Assembly: GCF_008041935.1 (NCBI RefSeq)
Contig: NZ_VKAC01000009.1
Location: 62,001-126,000, forward strand
DNA length: 64,000 nt
Source: Quadrisphaera setariae
GTDB lineage: Bacteria; Actinomycetota; Actinomycetes; Actinomycetales; Quadrisphaeraceae
Direction of reading: 5' to 3'
The notes under the pieces are model-generated. The model saw only the letters and a program-made list of their open reading frames with translations, ran no database searches and was not told the origin of the DNA. Each line of letters begins with the position of its first letter. Position 1 is the stretch's first letter. A program made the translations under genes and the position numbers. This document shows positions 19,435-27,414 of this stretch, one piece after another.

Positions 19435-20388
19435 GTGGCCCCCGCACCCCTGCCCGACCTGTCCCTGTCCCGCTCTGCCTCCGACCGCCAGGGAGCCCGC
19501 CGCGGCGACGCTGGCCTGCTGGAGCGGCTGTGGGCCGACGAAGCGGTCCGGGTGGTGCGCGTGCACGACGGCCGCACGCCCGTCACGCGCGACGGCGACG
19601 GCGGTCCCGACGGCCAGCCGCGGCTGGCCCTGGTGCCGCCGTCGCACGTGCCCGGCGGAGCGCCCCACGGGGTGCGCGTCCTGCTGGGCACCGACCCCGA
19701 CGGCACCTGGTACGTGGCGCAGGAGGTGGCCGACCCCTCCCTCGACCCGGGCGGCGGTGACGACTGGGCCGACCTGCGCACGCTGGGTGCGGAGCTGGAC
19801 GCCCTCGAGGCCGGCCTGCTCACCCAGGCCGTGGCGGTGCTGCGCTGGCACGCGGTGAACCCCCGCTGCCCGCGCTGCGGAGCGCCCACGTCGGTGGAGC
19901 AGGCCGGGTGGGTGCGGAAGTGCACCGCCGACGGCAGCGAGCACTTCCCCCGCACCGACCCCGCGGTGATCATGTCCGTCGTCGACGCCGACGACAGGCT
20001 CCTGCTCGGCCACAACGACATGTGGCCGGCCAAGCGGTACTCGACGCTGGCGGGCTTCGTGGAGCCGGGGGAGTCCCTCGAGTCAGCGGTGCGCCGCGAG
20101 GTGCTCGAAGAGGTCGGCATCGAGGTCGGCGACGTCGACTACCTCGGCAACCAGCCCTGGCCGTTCCCCGCCTCGCTCATGCTGGGCTTCCGCGGCACCG
20201 CGGTGAGCACCGACGTCGTCACCGACGACGTCGAGATCACCGACGCGCGCTGGTTCAGCCGCGAGGAGCTCGTAGCGGCACTGCGCGACGGTGACGTGCT
20301 GCTGCCCCCGCCGGTCTCCATCGCCCGGCGGATCATCGAGCACTGGTACGGCGGATCGCTGGAGGACGCCGGAGGCGTGTGGCGCTGA
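19435..20388 (+). CDS. nudC: NADH pyrophosphatase / RNA decapping Nudix hydrolase NudC
   Basis: Hydrolyses NAD(H) to NMN(H) and AMP; homologues also remove NAD caps from RNA. 317 residues. The zinc-ribbon region has CPRCG and a third Cys in VRKC; the usual fourth Cys is absent. SEHFPRTDPAVI precedes the catalytic domain. The Nudix box GFVEPGESLESAVRREVLEEVG (about 207-228) is complete, and the NADH-pyrophosphatase signature reads NQPWPFPAS. The start was chosen by the leaderless -10. A NAD-linked gene, pncA (48597), lies elsewhere in the window. Confidence 0.93.
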   Translation: MAPAPLPDLSLSRSASDRQGARRGDAGLLERLWADEAVRVVRVHDGRTPVTRDGDGGPDGQPRLALVPPSHVPGGAPHGVRVLLGTDPDGTWYVAQEVADPSLDPGGGDDWADLRTLGAELDALEAGLLTQAVAVLRWHAVNPRCPRCGAPTSVEQAGWVRKCTADGSEHFPRTDPAVIMSVVDADDRLLLGHNDMWPAKRYSTLAGFVEPGESLESAVRREVLEEVGIEVGDVDYLGNQPWPFPASLMLGFRGTAVSTDVVTDDVEITDARWFSREELVAALRDGDVLLPPPVSIARRIIEHWYGGSLEDAGGVWR

Positions 20389-20409
20389 GGCGCTGCCTGG
20401 CCCGACCGC

Positions 20410-22059
20410 TCAGAAGCTGGTGGTGCCGCGCAGGCGCCGCGGGCGGCCGTCGGGGTCGACCGCGAGGTCGTACAGCGGGGAGGCCCAGCGCTCCTGGGCG
20501 GCGCTGACGGGCTCGGTGCGGTGGTGGCGGGCGTGCCCGGTGGGCCTGGGCCCCCGCAGCCCCCGCTCGTGCCAGGCGTCCAGGGCGCTCGCGCTCTCGT
20601 TCCACAGCCGCCAGGCGGTGTCGGGGTGCAGCAGGCGCTCGTCGTCCTCGGTGAGGCCCAGGTGCTCGGCCCACAGCTGCAGGCGCAGGTCTCGCGGGAG
20701 GACCCTCGCGTCGTCCAGCGCACCGGGCAGGCGCAGGGGTTCGCGCGTGTCGCGGGTGGTGTCGACCACGGCGCTGGTCAGCTCGCTGTCGTTGGTCCAG
20801 GAGCGGCGGTTCACGTTGTCGGAGCCGACGGTCATCCACACGTCGTCGACCACGCACACCTTGGCGTGCACGTAGATGGGCGTTCCGGCGCGGTTCTCCA
20901 GGTCGAACACGGCCACCCTCCCCGGGGCCGCGGCGTGCAGCAGTCGCAGCGCCCGCTGCTGCCCGAGGCGGTTCAGCGGGCCGGAGACCCGTCCGTCGGA
21001 GTCCGGGAAGCGGGGGACGACGGCGATGACGCGCAGGCCCGGCTGGGCGCGCAGCGCCTCAGCCAGTCCGCCGAGCACCTCGGTGGACCACAGGTACTGG
21101 TCCTCCAGGTAGACCAGCGAGCGCGCCAGCCCGAACGCCTTGCCGTACGCGCGGGCGATGCCGCGCTCGCCGTCCGGCGCGAAGGGGAACGGGGGGCGCT
21201 TGGCGGGGTAGGTGCGCAGCAGCTGCACGGCGTGCGGGCCGCGGGACTGAGGCGGCGGGAACGCCTCCGGCAGGGGTGAGGGGTGGCGCGGCATGCGCGC
21301 CAGTCGCTGCAGCAGCATCCGCAGCGGGGTGCGCTCGTCGAGCGGGTGCGGGTCGTCCCAGCGCTCGGCGAAGACGGCCAGGACGTCGGCGACCACGGGA
21401 CCGCGCAGCTCGAGCACCGCGTCGTGCCAGGGCGGCCGCGGTCCGTACCTCGGTCCGAGGTCGAGGGCCTGGGGATCACCGCCGTGGTCGGCGTCGTCAC
21501 GCCGGGAGTGGCACAGGTCGATGCCGCCCACGAAGGCGACGTCGCGCTCGGGCCGGTCCCGGTGGCGCACCACCACGAGCTTCTGGTGGTGGGAGCCGAA
21601 GGGGCGCACCCGCTGGTCGAGCAGCACCTCCCCGCCGGCCTCGTTCACCTCGCGGCCCAGGCGCTCCCCACCCAGCCCGCTGATGGACGACGACAGCTTC
21701 TCGAGGTGCGAGCGCCACAGCAGCCCGCGCACCTCCACCCCGCGGCGGGCGAGCGAGACGAGCAGCTCGCCGATCGAGGGCCCCTCGGGCAGCAGGCGCT
21801 CGTCGGAGTCTCCGCGCCAGTCGGTGAACCACAGCCGGTCGCCGGCGCTCGTGCCGCTCAGCGCTGCGTGCAGCGCCGCGAAGTACGTGGCGCCGTGCAC
21901 GAGGGGGCGCACCAGGCAGCCCTGCGCCCAGCCCCTCCAGCCGTCGTCCTCCGCGCGCAGGTCTCCCGCGGCGTCACCGCGCTCGCCCCGGCTGAGGAAC
22001 CAGCGCCGCTGCGCCTCGTCGCCGACGTCGACGGAAGCGTCCGGCGGGGTGTCCACCAC
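20410..22059 (-). CDS. phospholipase D-family protein with two HKD motifs
   Basis: Phosphatidyltransferase/phosphodiesterase of 549 residues. HKD motif 1 is SHHQKLVVVR, followed by the DVAFVGGIDLC strand. HKD motif 2 is IYVHAKVCVVDDVWMTVGSDNVNRRS. GATYFAALHAAL and LYDLAVDPDG at the ends resemble actinobacterial PLDs. There is no clear signal peptide, so it is likely cytoplasmic or membrane-associated. It converges with nudC with 21 bp between stops. Substrate could be phospholipid or nucleic acid; motif order favours the phospholipase D group. Confidence 0.85.
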   Translation of the reverse strand: MVDTPPDASVDVGDEAQRRWFLSRGERGDAAGDLRAEDDGWRGWAQGCLVRPLVHGATYFAALHAALSGTSAGDRLWFTDWRGDSDERLLPEGPSIGELLVSLARRGVEVRGLLWRSHLEKLSSSISGLGGERLGREVNEAGGEVLLDQRVRPFGSHHQKLVVVRHRDRPERDVAFVGGIDLCHSRRDDADHGGDPQALDLGPRYGPRPPWHDAVLELRGPVVADVLAVFAERWDDPHPLDERTPLRMLLQRLARMPRHPSPLPEAFPPPQSRGPHAVQLLRTYPAKRPPFPFAPDGERGIARAYGKAFGLARSLVYLEDQYLWSTEVLGGLAEALRAQPGLRVIAVVPRFPDSDGRVSGPLNRLGQQRALRLLHAAAPGRVAVFDLENRAGTPIYVHAKVCVVDDVWMTVGSDNVNRRSWTNDSELTSAVVDTTRDTREPLRLPGALDDARVLPRDLRLQLWAEHLGLTEDDERLLHPDTAWRLWNESASALDAWHERGLRGPRPTGHARHHRTEPVSAAQERWASPLYDLAVDPDGRPRRLRGTTSF

Positions 22060-22065
22060 GAGCGC

Positions 22066-22071
22066 ACCCTG
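22066..22071 (-). promoter_or_regulatory. leaderless -10 of phospholipase D gene
   Basis: CAGGGT on the minus strand, 6 nt before GTG 22059. The same CAGGGT-N6-GTG arrangement recurs at 30568. Confidence 0.45.
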
Positions 22072-22080
22072 GCACGCCGG

Positions 22081-22707
22081 TCAGGGCACCACCAGCGCGG
22101 GGTGGCGGGGGTCCTCGCAGCGCACGACGAGGTCGGCGCGCGACGCGGGACCGGTCTCCTCCAGGTAGCGCGCCCAGGCACCGACCACCCTGTCGGCGTC
22201 TGCCGCGGACAGGCGCCGGCGCTGCGCGGCGGGTGACGTCTGCAGGTGGACGACGGCGTCGAGCGCGCCCGACAGCTCCCAGCGCAGGAGGAACGGTCCG
22301 GTCAGCACGAGGACGGCGCCGGGTGGGGCCGTGCGGCGCTCCTGCCGGGTGGCGCGGTCGCGCTCGGCGTCCCACAGGGCGGGCAGCCAGGTGCCGGCCC
22401 CGTCAGGGGCGAGGGGGTCGAGGACCTCGCGCAGCAGGGCGTAGGTGTCGTACCAGCCCTCGTAGCCGGCGTCGGGGTCCGCTGGTCCGTGCTCGAGGCG
22501 CAGCGAGCGAGGCCGCAGGTAGTCCTCGGCGTCGACGCGGAGCACGGCCCGGCCCTCGCGCTCGAGGGCCTCCACCACCGCGTCGGCGACCACGGCGGCG
22601 TCGGCCGGCACCGCGGCGTCCACGCCGAGGCGGCGGCCGGGGGAGCGCCCGAGCGCCGCCAGGGCCCGGTGTGCGAGCCCGGCGGCGTCGAGCGGCTCGA
22701 CCCTCAG
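22081..22707 (-). CDS. uridine-kinase-like protein with degenerate P-loop
   Basis: About 208 residues. VLRVDAEDYLRPRSLRLEHG, GWYDTYALLREVLDPLAPDG, LPALWDAERDRATR and the closing ADLVVRCEDPRHPALV follow actinobacterial proteins annotated as uridine kinase. The Walker A position reads GVDAAVPADAAVV, with no GxGKS/T, so ATP binding is doubtful. No ATG/GTG fits the homologous start; a CTG at 22707 overlaps the mycoredoxin stop as CTGA, giving LRVEPLDAAGLA, and is my best guess. A GTG further in would cut off conserved residues. Probably translationally coupled to mrx1. Confidence 0.65.
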   Translation of the reverse strand: MRVEPLDAAGLAHRALAALGRSPGRRLGVDAAVPADAAVVADAVVEALEREGRAVLRVDAEDYLRPRSLRLEHGPADPDAGYEGWYDTYALLREVLDPLAPDGAGTWLPALWDAERDRATRQERRTAPPGAVLVLTGPFLLRWELSGALDAVVHLQTSPAAQRRRLSAADADRVVGAWARYLEETGPASRADLVVRCEDPRHPALVVP

Positions 22708-22964
22708 GAGAGGCGGGCCTTGACCTCGGCCAGGGAGGGGTTGGTGGCCGAAGTGCCGTCCGGGAACACGACGGTCGGCACGGTCTGGTTGCCCCCGTTG
22801 ACGCTCTGCACGTACTCGGCGGCGCCCGGGACCTCCTCGATGTTCACCTCGTTCCAGGTGATGCCCTCGCGCTGCAGGCCCTTCTTGAGGATCTTGCAGT
22901 AGCCGCACCACGTGGTCGTGTACATGGTGATGGTCCCCTGCTCGGGCAGCGTGGGCGCAGACAT
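22704..22964 (-). CDS. mrx1: mycoredoxin
   Basis: Glutaredoxin-fold protein of 86 residues that reduces mycothiol mixed disulfides in actinobacteria. The active site is WCGYC (Cys20, Cys23). The TVPTVVFPDGTSATNPS region holds the cis-Pro loop that contacts the thiol cofactor. ATG 22964 has AGGAGA about 4-5 nt upstream. It sits between nudC and uvrD2, an actinobacterial neighbourhood I recognise. Longer in-frame upstream sequence is low-complexity and was rejected. Confidence 0.93.
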   Translation of the reverse strand: MSAPTLPEQGTITMYTTTWCGYCKILKKGLQREGITWNEVNIEEVPGAAEYVQSVNGGNQTVPTVVFPDGTSATNPSLAEVKARLS

Positions 22965-23071
22965 CGTTCTCCTCGGCGGTCGGTGGTCGGGACGGGTCTT
23001 CCGCAGGTGCTCAACGCCCGACCTCGCCGTCGTCATCCCACGGACGGCTGCTGCTGTGGTGGGGTGCCCCG

Positions 23072-24106
23072 ATGGCCACCGACCCGCTCGCCGCCCTCGT
23101 CGCCGACCTGCCCGCCTGCGAGCTGCACGTGCACCTCGAGGGCACCCTCGAGCCGGAGCTGCTCCTGGAGCTGGCGGCCCGCAACGGGGTGGAGCTGGCG
23201 ACGAGGACGGTCGAGGAGGTCCGCGCCACGCACGTGTTCGACTCCCTGGCGTCCTTCCTCGCCGTCTACTACCCGGCGATGGACGTGCTGCAGACCCGGC
23301 GCGACTTCACCGACCTGGCGACCGCCTACCTGACCCGCGCCGCGGCGCAGGACGTCCGACGGGCCGAGGTCTTCTTCGACCCGCAGGCCCACACGAGCCG
23401 CGGGGTGCCGTTCGAGGTGGTGGTGGAGGGCCTGCTGGAGGCCGTCGAGCGGGCGCCGCACGAGCTGGGGGTCGACGCCGCGCTGATCATGTGCTTCCTG
23501 CGAGACCACCCCGTGGTCAGCGCGGAGGAGACGCTGACGGCGTCGCTGCCGTACGCAGACCGCATCCTCGGCGTGGGCCTGGACTCCGACGAGCGGGGCC
23601 ACCCCCCGGCGGACTTCGCCGCCGTCTTCGCCCGCGCCCGCGAGGCCGGCTACCGGCTGACGGTGCACTGCGACATCGACCAGCCGGGCACGCTCGAGCA
23701 CCTGCGCCAGGCGCTCGAGGACGTGCGGGTGGACCGCATCGACCACGGCACCAACATCGTCGAGGCTCCCGAGCTGCTCGCCCTCGCCGTGGAGCGGGGC
23801 CTCGGCTTCACCTCGTGCCCGCTGTCCAACGGGTTCGTCACCGAGCAGATGAAGGCGCCCGAGATCGTCGCGCTGCTGCGCGCCGGGGCGAAGGTCTGCG
23901 TCAACGGCGACGACCCCGCCTACTTCGGCGGCTACCTCAAGGAGAACCTGCTCGCCCTGGCGCGCGTCGCCGACCTGTCGCCCGCCGACGTGGTGCAGCT
24001 GGCGCGCAACAGCTTCGAGGCGAGCTGGGCGCCCCCGGAGCGGGTGGCGGAGCACCTCGCGGAGGTCGACGCCGTGGCCGCCGCCCACGGGGTGCCTCCG
24101 CGCTGA
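23072..24106 (+). CDS. adenosine/adenine deaminase-family metal hydrolase with altered catalytic motif
   Basis: TIM-barrel deaminase homologue of 344 residues. HVHLEGT (His19, His21) gives the first two zinc ligands. FFDPQAHTSRGVPFEVV and VNGDDPAYFGGYLKEN resemble the adenine-deaminase branch. RIDHGTN supplies the later His. The hallmark HAGE, whose Glu protonates the purine, is replaced by HCDID (His199 to Asp203). Zinc ligands appear intact but the proton donor must differ or the substrate has changed. The ATG at 23072 has weak upstream signals. Called adenosine deaminase by fold only. Confidence 0.75.
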   Translation: MATDPLAALVADLPACELHVHLEGTLEPELLLELAARNGVELATRTVEEVRATHVFDSLASFLAVYYPAMDVLQTRRDFTDLATAYLTRAAAQDVRRAEVFFDPQAHTSRGVPFEVVVEGLLEAVERAPHELGVDAALIMCFLRDHPVVSAEETLTASLPYADRILGVGLDSDERGHPPADFAAVFARAREAGYRLTVHCDIDQPGTLEHLRQALEDVRVDRIDHGTNIVEAPELLALAVERGLGFTSCPLSNGFVTEQMKAPEIVALLRAGAKVCVNGDDPAYFGGYLKENLLALARVADLSPADVVQLARNSFEASWAPPERVAEHLAEVDAVAAAHGVPPR

Positions 24107-24158
24107 CCACAACGGTCACAAGCGTGACGCCGGTGGTGCCGCGACCGAAGATCGGCCC

Positions 24159-24422
24159 GTGGCGACGATGCTGCTCCTGCACTGCCGCGTGGCGACCACC
24201 GACGCGGCGACCGCCTCGTGGGCGCTCGCGAGCGCGGGCTACGAGGTGGACGAGGTGGTCGAGGGACCGACCGCCGTCGTGACGGCGGCGCTCCCCGTGG
24301 CGGGCGGCGCCTCGACGCTGGGGGCCTGGGCCGACGCCGTGGAGCGCGCCGAGCACCTGCTCGGCGCGCACGGCGTCCCCAGCGAGGTGGGCCTGTCCTC
24401 GGTGGTCCGGCGCAGCGCCTGA
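24159..24422 (+). CDS. hypothetical protein, 87 residues
   Basis: Not recognised. Codon use matches the neighbours. The GTG start follows GAAGAT by exactly 6 nt, fitting the leaderless pattern. The sequence begins MATMLLLHCRVATTDAATASWAL and alternates strands and helices without membrane segments, suggesting a small alpha/beta protein of ferredoxin-like size. Placed 52 bp after the deaminase homologue and convergent with the kinase-like gene at 24436. Confidence 0.5.
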   Translation: MATMLLLHCRVATTDAATASWALASAGYEVDEVVEGPTAVVTAALPVAGGASTLGAWADAVERAEHLLGAHGVPSEVGLSSVVRRSA

Positions 24423-24435
24423 GGCGCCGGAGGCG

Positions 24436-25122
24436 TCAGTCGACCAGGCGCACCACGAGGTCGGCGCGGGCCGCCGTCGCGGCCACCACGTCCGCGTTGG
24501 CCTGGTCGGGTCCGTGCGACCACTCGACCGCCGCGCGAGGGGCCTTGCCGAACGCCTCGTGCCGGGCCACCAGGCGCGTCAGCCGCAGCTGGTCGTCCGG
24601 GGCGAGGAACCAGACCTCGTCGAGCAGCCCGCGCACGGGCGCCCACGCCCCGTCGAGCAGGAGGTAGTTGCCCTCCGTGACCACCAGCGCCACCTCCCGG
24701 GGCACGGGGACGGCGCTGCCCAGGGGCTCTTCCAGGTCCCGCCGGAACTCGGGGGCGTGCACGACGTCCTCGTCACGCGCCCGCAACCGGCGCAGCAGCG
24801 CCGCGTAGCCGCCGGCGTCGAAGGTGTCCGGCGCGCCCTTGCGGCCGGCGCGCCCCCAGCGCTCCAGGGTCGTCTGGGCCAGGTGGAAGCCGTCCATGCC
24901 CACCAGGGCCGCTCCGCCGTCCAGCTCGGGGCCCAGGGCCTCCACCAGCTGCGCCGCGAGCGTCGACTTGCCGGCGCCGGGCGCCCCGACCAGGCCGAGC
25001 AGCACCCGGCGGCCGTCAGCCGCCTCCACGAGCCCGCGGGCGCGGGCGACGAGCTCGGCCGTGCTCGTCGTCGTCGTCGTCGGGCTGCTCGCCTGTGGAC
25101 GCTCGGAGCGGGGTGTCGGCAC
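24436..25122 (-). CDS. nucleoside/nucleotide kinase-family P-loop protein
   Basis: PRK/uridine-kinase-type NTPase of 228 residues. Walker A GAPGAGKST lies near residues 46-54. MDGFHLAQ and the RKGAPDTFDAGGYAALLRRL segment are typical of the group annotated as fructose/pantothenate-like kinases. VVTEGNYLLLDG is the following conserved strand, and WSHGPDQANADVV closes the fold. Substrate is not predictable; sugars and pantothenate are possibilities. A Thr-rich stretch precedes the domain. It is divergent from uvrD2 with 22 bp between starts. Confidence 0.82.
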   Translation of the reverse strand: MPTPRSERPQASSPTTTTTSTAELVARARGLVEAADGRRVLLGLVGAPGAGKSTLAAQLVEALGPELDGGAALVGMDGFHLAQTTLERWGRAGRKGAPDTFDAGGYAALLRRLRARDEDVVHAPEFRRDLEEPLGSAVPVPREVALVVTEGNYLLLDGAWAPVRGLLDEVWFLAPDDQLRLTRLVARHEAFGKAPRAAVEWSHGPDQANADVVAATAARADLVVRLVD

Positions 25123-25144
25123 GGTCAGCCATCATGGCCGGGCC

Positions 25145-27277
25145 ATGTCCCAGACCACCCACGCGACCCTCGCCGACGCCGTCCTCGCCTCGCTCGACCC
25201 GGAGCAGCGGGCGGTGGCCTCGGCGCTGCGCGGACCCGTGTGCGTGCTGGCCGGCGCAGGCACCGGCAAGACCCGGGCCATCACCCACCGCATCGCCCAC
25301 GGCGTCCACGCCGGCGTGTACGACCCGCGCAGCGTGCTCGCCCTGACGTTCACCTCCCGGGCCGCGGGGGAGATGCGCTCGCGCCTGCGGGACCTGGGCG
25401 TGCCCGCGGTGCAGGCCCGCACCTTCCACGCCGCGGCGCTGCGGCAGCTGCAGTACTTCTGGCCCACCGCGGTGGGGGGACCGCTGCCGGTGCTCGTGGA
25501 GCACAAGGCGCGGCTCGTGGCCGAGGCCGCCAGCCGGCTGCGGCTCTCGGTGGACCGCACCGCCGTGCGCGACCTGTCGGCGGAGGTCGAGTGGGCCAAG
25601 GTCGCCCTCCTCACGCCCGAGGCCTACCCCGCCGCCGTCGCGCGCGCCGGTCGCACTCCACCCGCCGGCCTGGACCCCGCCGCCATGAGCCGGGTCATGC
25701 AGTCCTACGAGGACGTCAAGACCGACCGCGGCGCCATGGACTTCGAGGACGTCCTCCTGCTGACCTGCGGGATCCTCGCCGAGCGCGGCGACGTCGCCGA
25801 GAGCGTCCGCCGCCAGTACCGCCACTTCACGGTGGACGAGTACCAGGACGTCTCCCCGCTGCAGCAGCGCCTGCTCGACCTGTGGCTCGGCGGCCGCGAG
25901 GACGTCTGCGTGGTCGGCGACGCCAGCCAGACCATCTACTCCTTCGCCGGCGCCACCCCGGCGCACCTGCTGGAGTTCCCGAAGCGCCACCCGAGCGCCT
26001 CCGTGGTCCGCCTCGTGCGGGACTACCGCTCCACCCCTCAGGTGGTGGCGCTGGCCAACCGCCTGCTCGACCGGGCGCCCGCCGCCGCGGTGAGGGCCCG
26101 GGTGGAGCTGGTCGCGCAGCGACCGCCCGGACCGGACCCCACCTTCACCGAGTACGACGACGACGTCGCCGAGGCGGCCGGCGTGGCCGCCGCGGTGCGC
26201 CGCCGCATCGACGCGGGCACGCCGCCCGCCGAGATCGCGGTGCTGTTCCGCACCAACGGGCAGTCCGAGCCCCTCGAGGCGGCCCTGTCCGACGCCGGCG
26301 TCGGGTACCAGCTGCGCGGCGGGGAGAAGTTCTTCTTCCGCGCCGAGGTCCGCCAGGCCGTGCTGCTGCTGCGCGGCGCCGCCCGCTCCGACGACGGCAC
26401 CCGCCCGCTGGGTGAGGCCGTCCGCGACGTGCTCGCCAGCGCCGGCTGGACGGCGGAGCCGCCCACCGCGGCCGGCGCCGCCCGGGAGCGCTGGGCGTCG
26501 CTGCAGGCGCTGGCCGCGCTCGCCGACGACGTCGCCACCGCCCGCCCCGGCGCGCGCGTGGCGGACCTCGTCACCGAGGTGGACGAGCGCTCCGCCGCGC
26601 AGCACGCCCCCACCGTCCAGGGCGTCACGCTGGCCTCCTTCCACGCCGCCAAGGGCCTCGAGTGGGACGCGGTGTGGCTGGTCGGCGTCAGCGAGGGCCT
26701 GCTGCCCATCAGCTTCTCCGCCGACGACCCCGACAAGGTCGAGGAGGAGCGGCGGCTGCTCTACGTCGGCATCACCCGGGCCCGTGAGCACCTCGCGCTC
26801 TCGTGGGGGCGGGCCCGCACGCCGGGTGGCCGGGCCAGTCGCACGCCGTCGCGCTTCCTCGACGGTCTGCGCCCCGTCGACCCGGCCGAGCGCGAGCGGC
26901 GCCGCGCCTCCGGCGGCTCCGGCGGGGGAGCGGGGAGCGGACGGTCCAAGAAGGGGCCGGGGCTGGCGCGGGTGTGCCGCTCCTGCGGGGCCGCCCTGAA
27001 CACGCCCGCCGAGCGCAAGGTGGGCCGCTGCGAGACGTGCCCGCCCACCTACGACGAGGGCGTCTTCGACGCGCTGCGCGCCTGGCGATCGGCCACCGCC
27101 TCGGAGGCGAAGGTGCCCGCGTACGTCGTCTTCACCGACGCGACGCTCGTGGCCATCGCCGAGACCACCCCGGTGGACACCGCAGGGCTGGCCCGCATCC
27201 CGGGTGTGGGTCCTGCCAAGCTCGAGCGCTACGGCGAGGCGGTGCTGGGCGTCCTCGCGGATGCTTCCTCCTCCTGA
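25145..27277 (+). CDS. uvrD2: UvrD2-type superfamily 1 DNA helicase
   Basis: ATP-dependent 3'-5' DNA helicase of 710 residues. Walker A GAGTGKT (37-43), Walker B DEYQD, GDASQTIYSFAGA, then FHAAKGLEWDAVW and LYVGITRA. After the motor a Gly/Ser linker leads to a tetracysteine motif (CRSC and CETC, near 605-630), which mycobacterial UvrD2 uses to join its domains. The C-terminal HRDC domain has AYVVFTDATLVAIAE and IPGVGPAKLERYG. The order motor, Cys4, HRDC identifies UvrD2. Start ATG 25145; no clear ribosome site. Confidence 0.93.
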   Translation: MSQTTHATLADAVLASLDPEQRAVASALRGPVCVLAGAGTGKTRAITHRIAHGVHAGVYDPRSVLALTFTSRAAGEMRSRLRDLGVPAVQARTFHAAALRQLQYFWPTAVGGPLPVLVEHKARLVAEAASRLRLSVDRTAVRDLSAEVEWAKVALLTPEAYPAAVARAGRTPPAGLDPAAMSRVMQSYEDVKTDRGAMDFEDVLLLTCGILAERGDVAESVRRQYRHFTVDEYQDVSPLQQRLLDLWLGGREDVCVVGDASQTIYSFAGATPAHLLEFPKRHPSASVVRLVRDYRSTPQVVALANRLLDRAPAAAVRARVELVAQRPPGPDPTFTEYDDDVAEAAGVAAAVRRRIDAGTPPAEIAVLFRTNGQSEPLEAALSDAGVGYQLRGGEKFFFRAEVRQAVLLLRGAARSDDGTRPLGEAVRDVLASAGWTAEPPTAAGAARERWASLQALAALADDVATARPGARVADLVTEVDERSAAQHAPTVQGVTLASFHAAKGLEWDAVWLVGVSEGLLPISFSADDPDKVEEERRLLYVGITRAREHLALSWGRARTPGGRASRTPSRFLDGLRPVDPAERERRRASGGSGGGAGSGRSKKGPGLARVCRSCGAALNTPAERKVGRCETCPPTYDEGVFDALRAWRSATASEAKVPAYVVFTDATLVAIAETTPVDTAGLARIPGVGPAKLERYGEAVLGVLADASSS

Positions 27278-27322
27278 GGCGTCCTCCGTCTGAGGCACCT
27301 CGGTGGTGGCGGCGGCTCGGGT

Positions 27323-27351
27323 CTCAAGGCACCCCGGTCTCCCCCCGATGT
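27323..27351 (+). promoter_or_regulatory. sigma-28-like promoter of chemoreceptor 3
   Basis: CTCAAG (27323-27328), 15 nt, CCCGATGT (27344-27351). Predicted start near 27358, giving a leader of about 57 nt before the GTG at 27415. Confidence 0.6.
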
Positions 27352-27414
27352 CTCCTGCGACGGGTTGTGAGCACAGCCCGGAGTCGCCGCTGACGCCGCA
27401 CCAGGAGACCGCCC

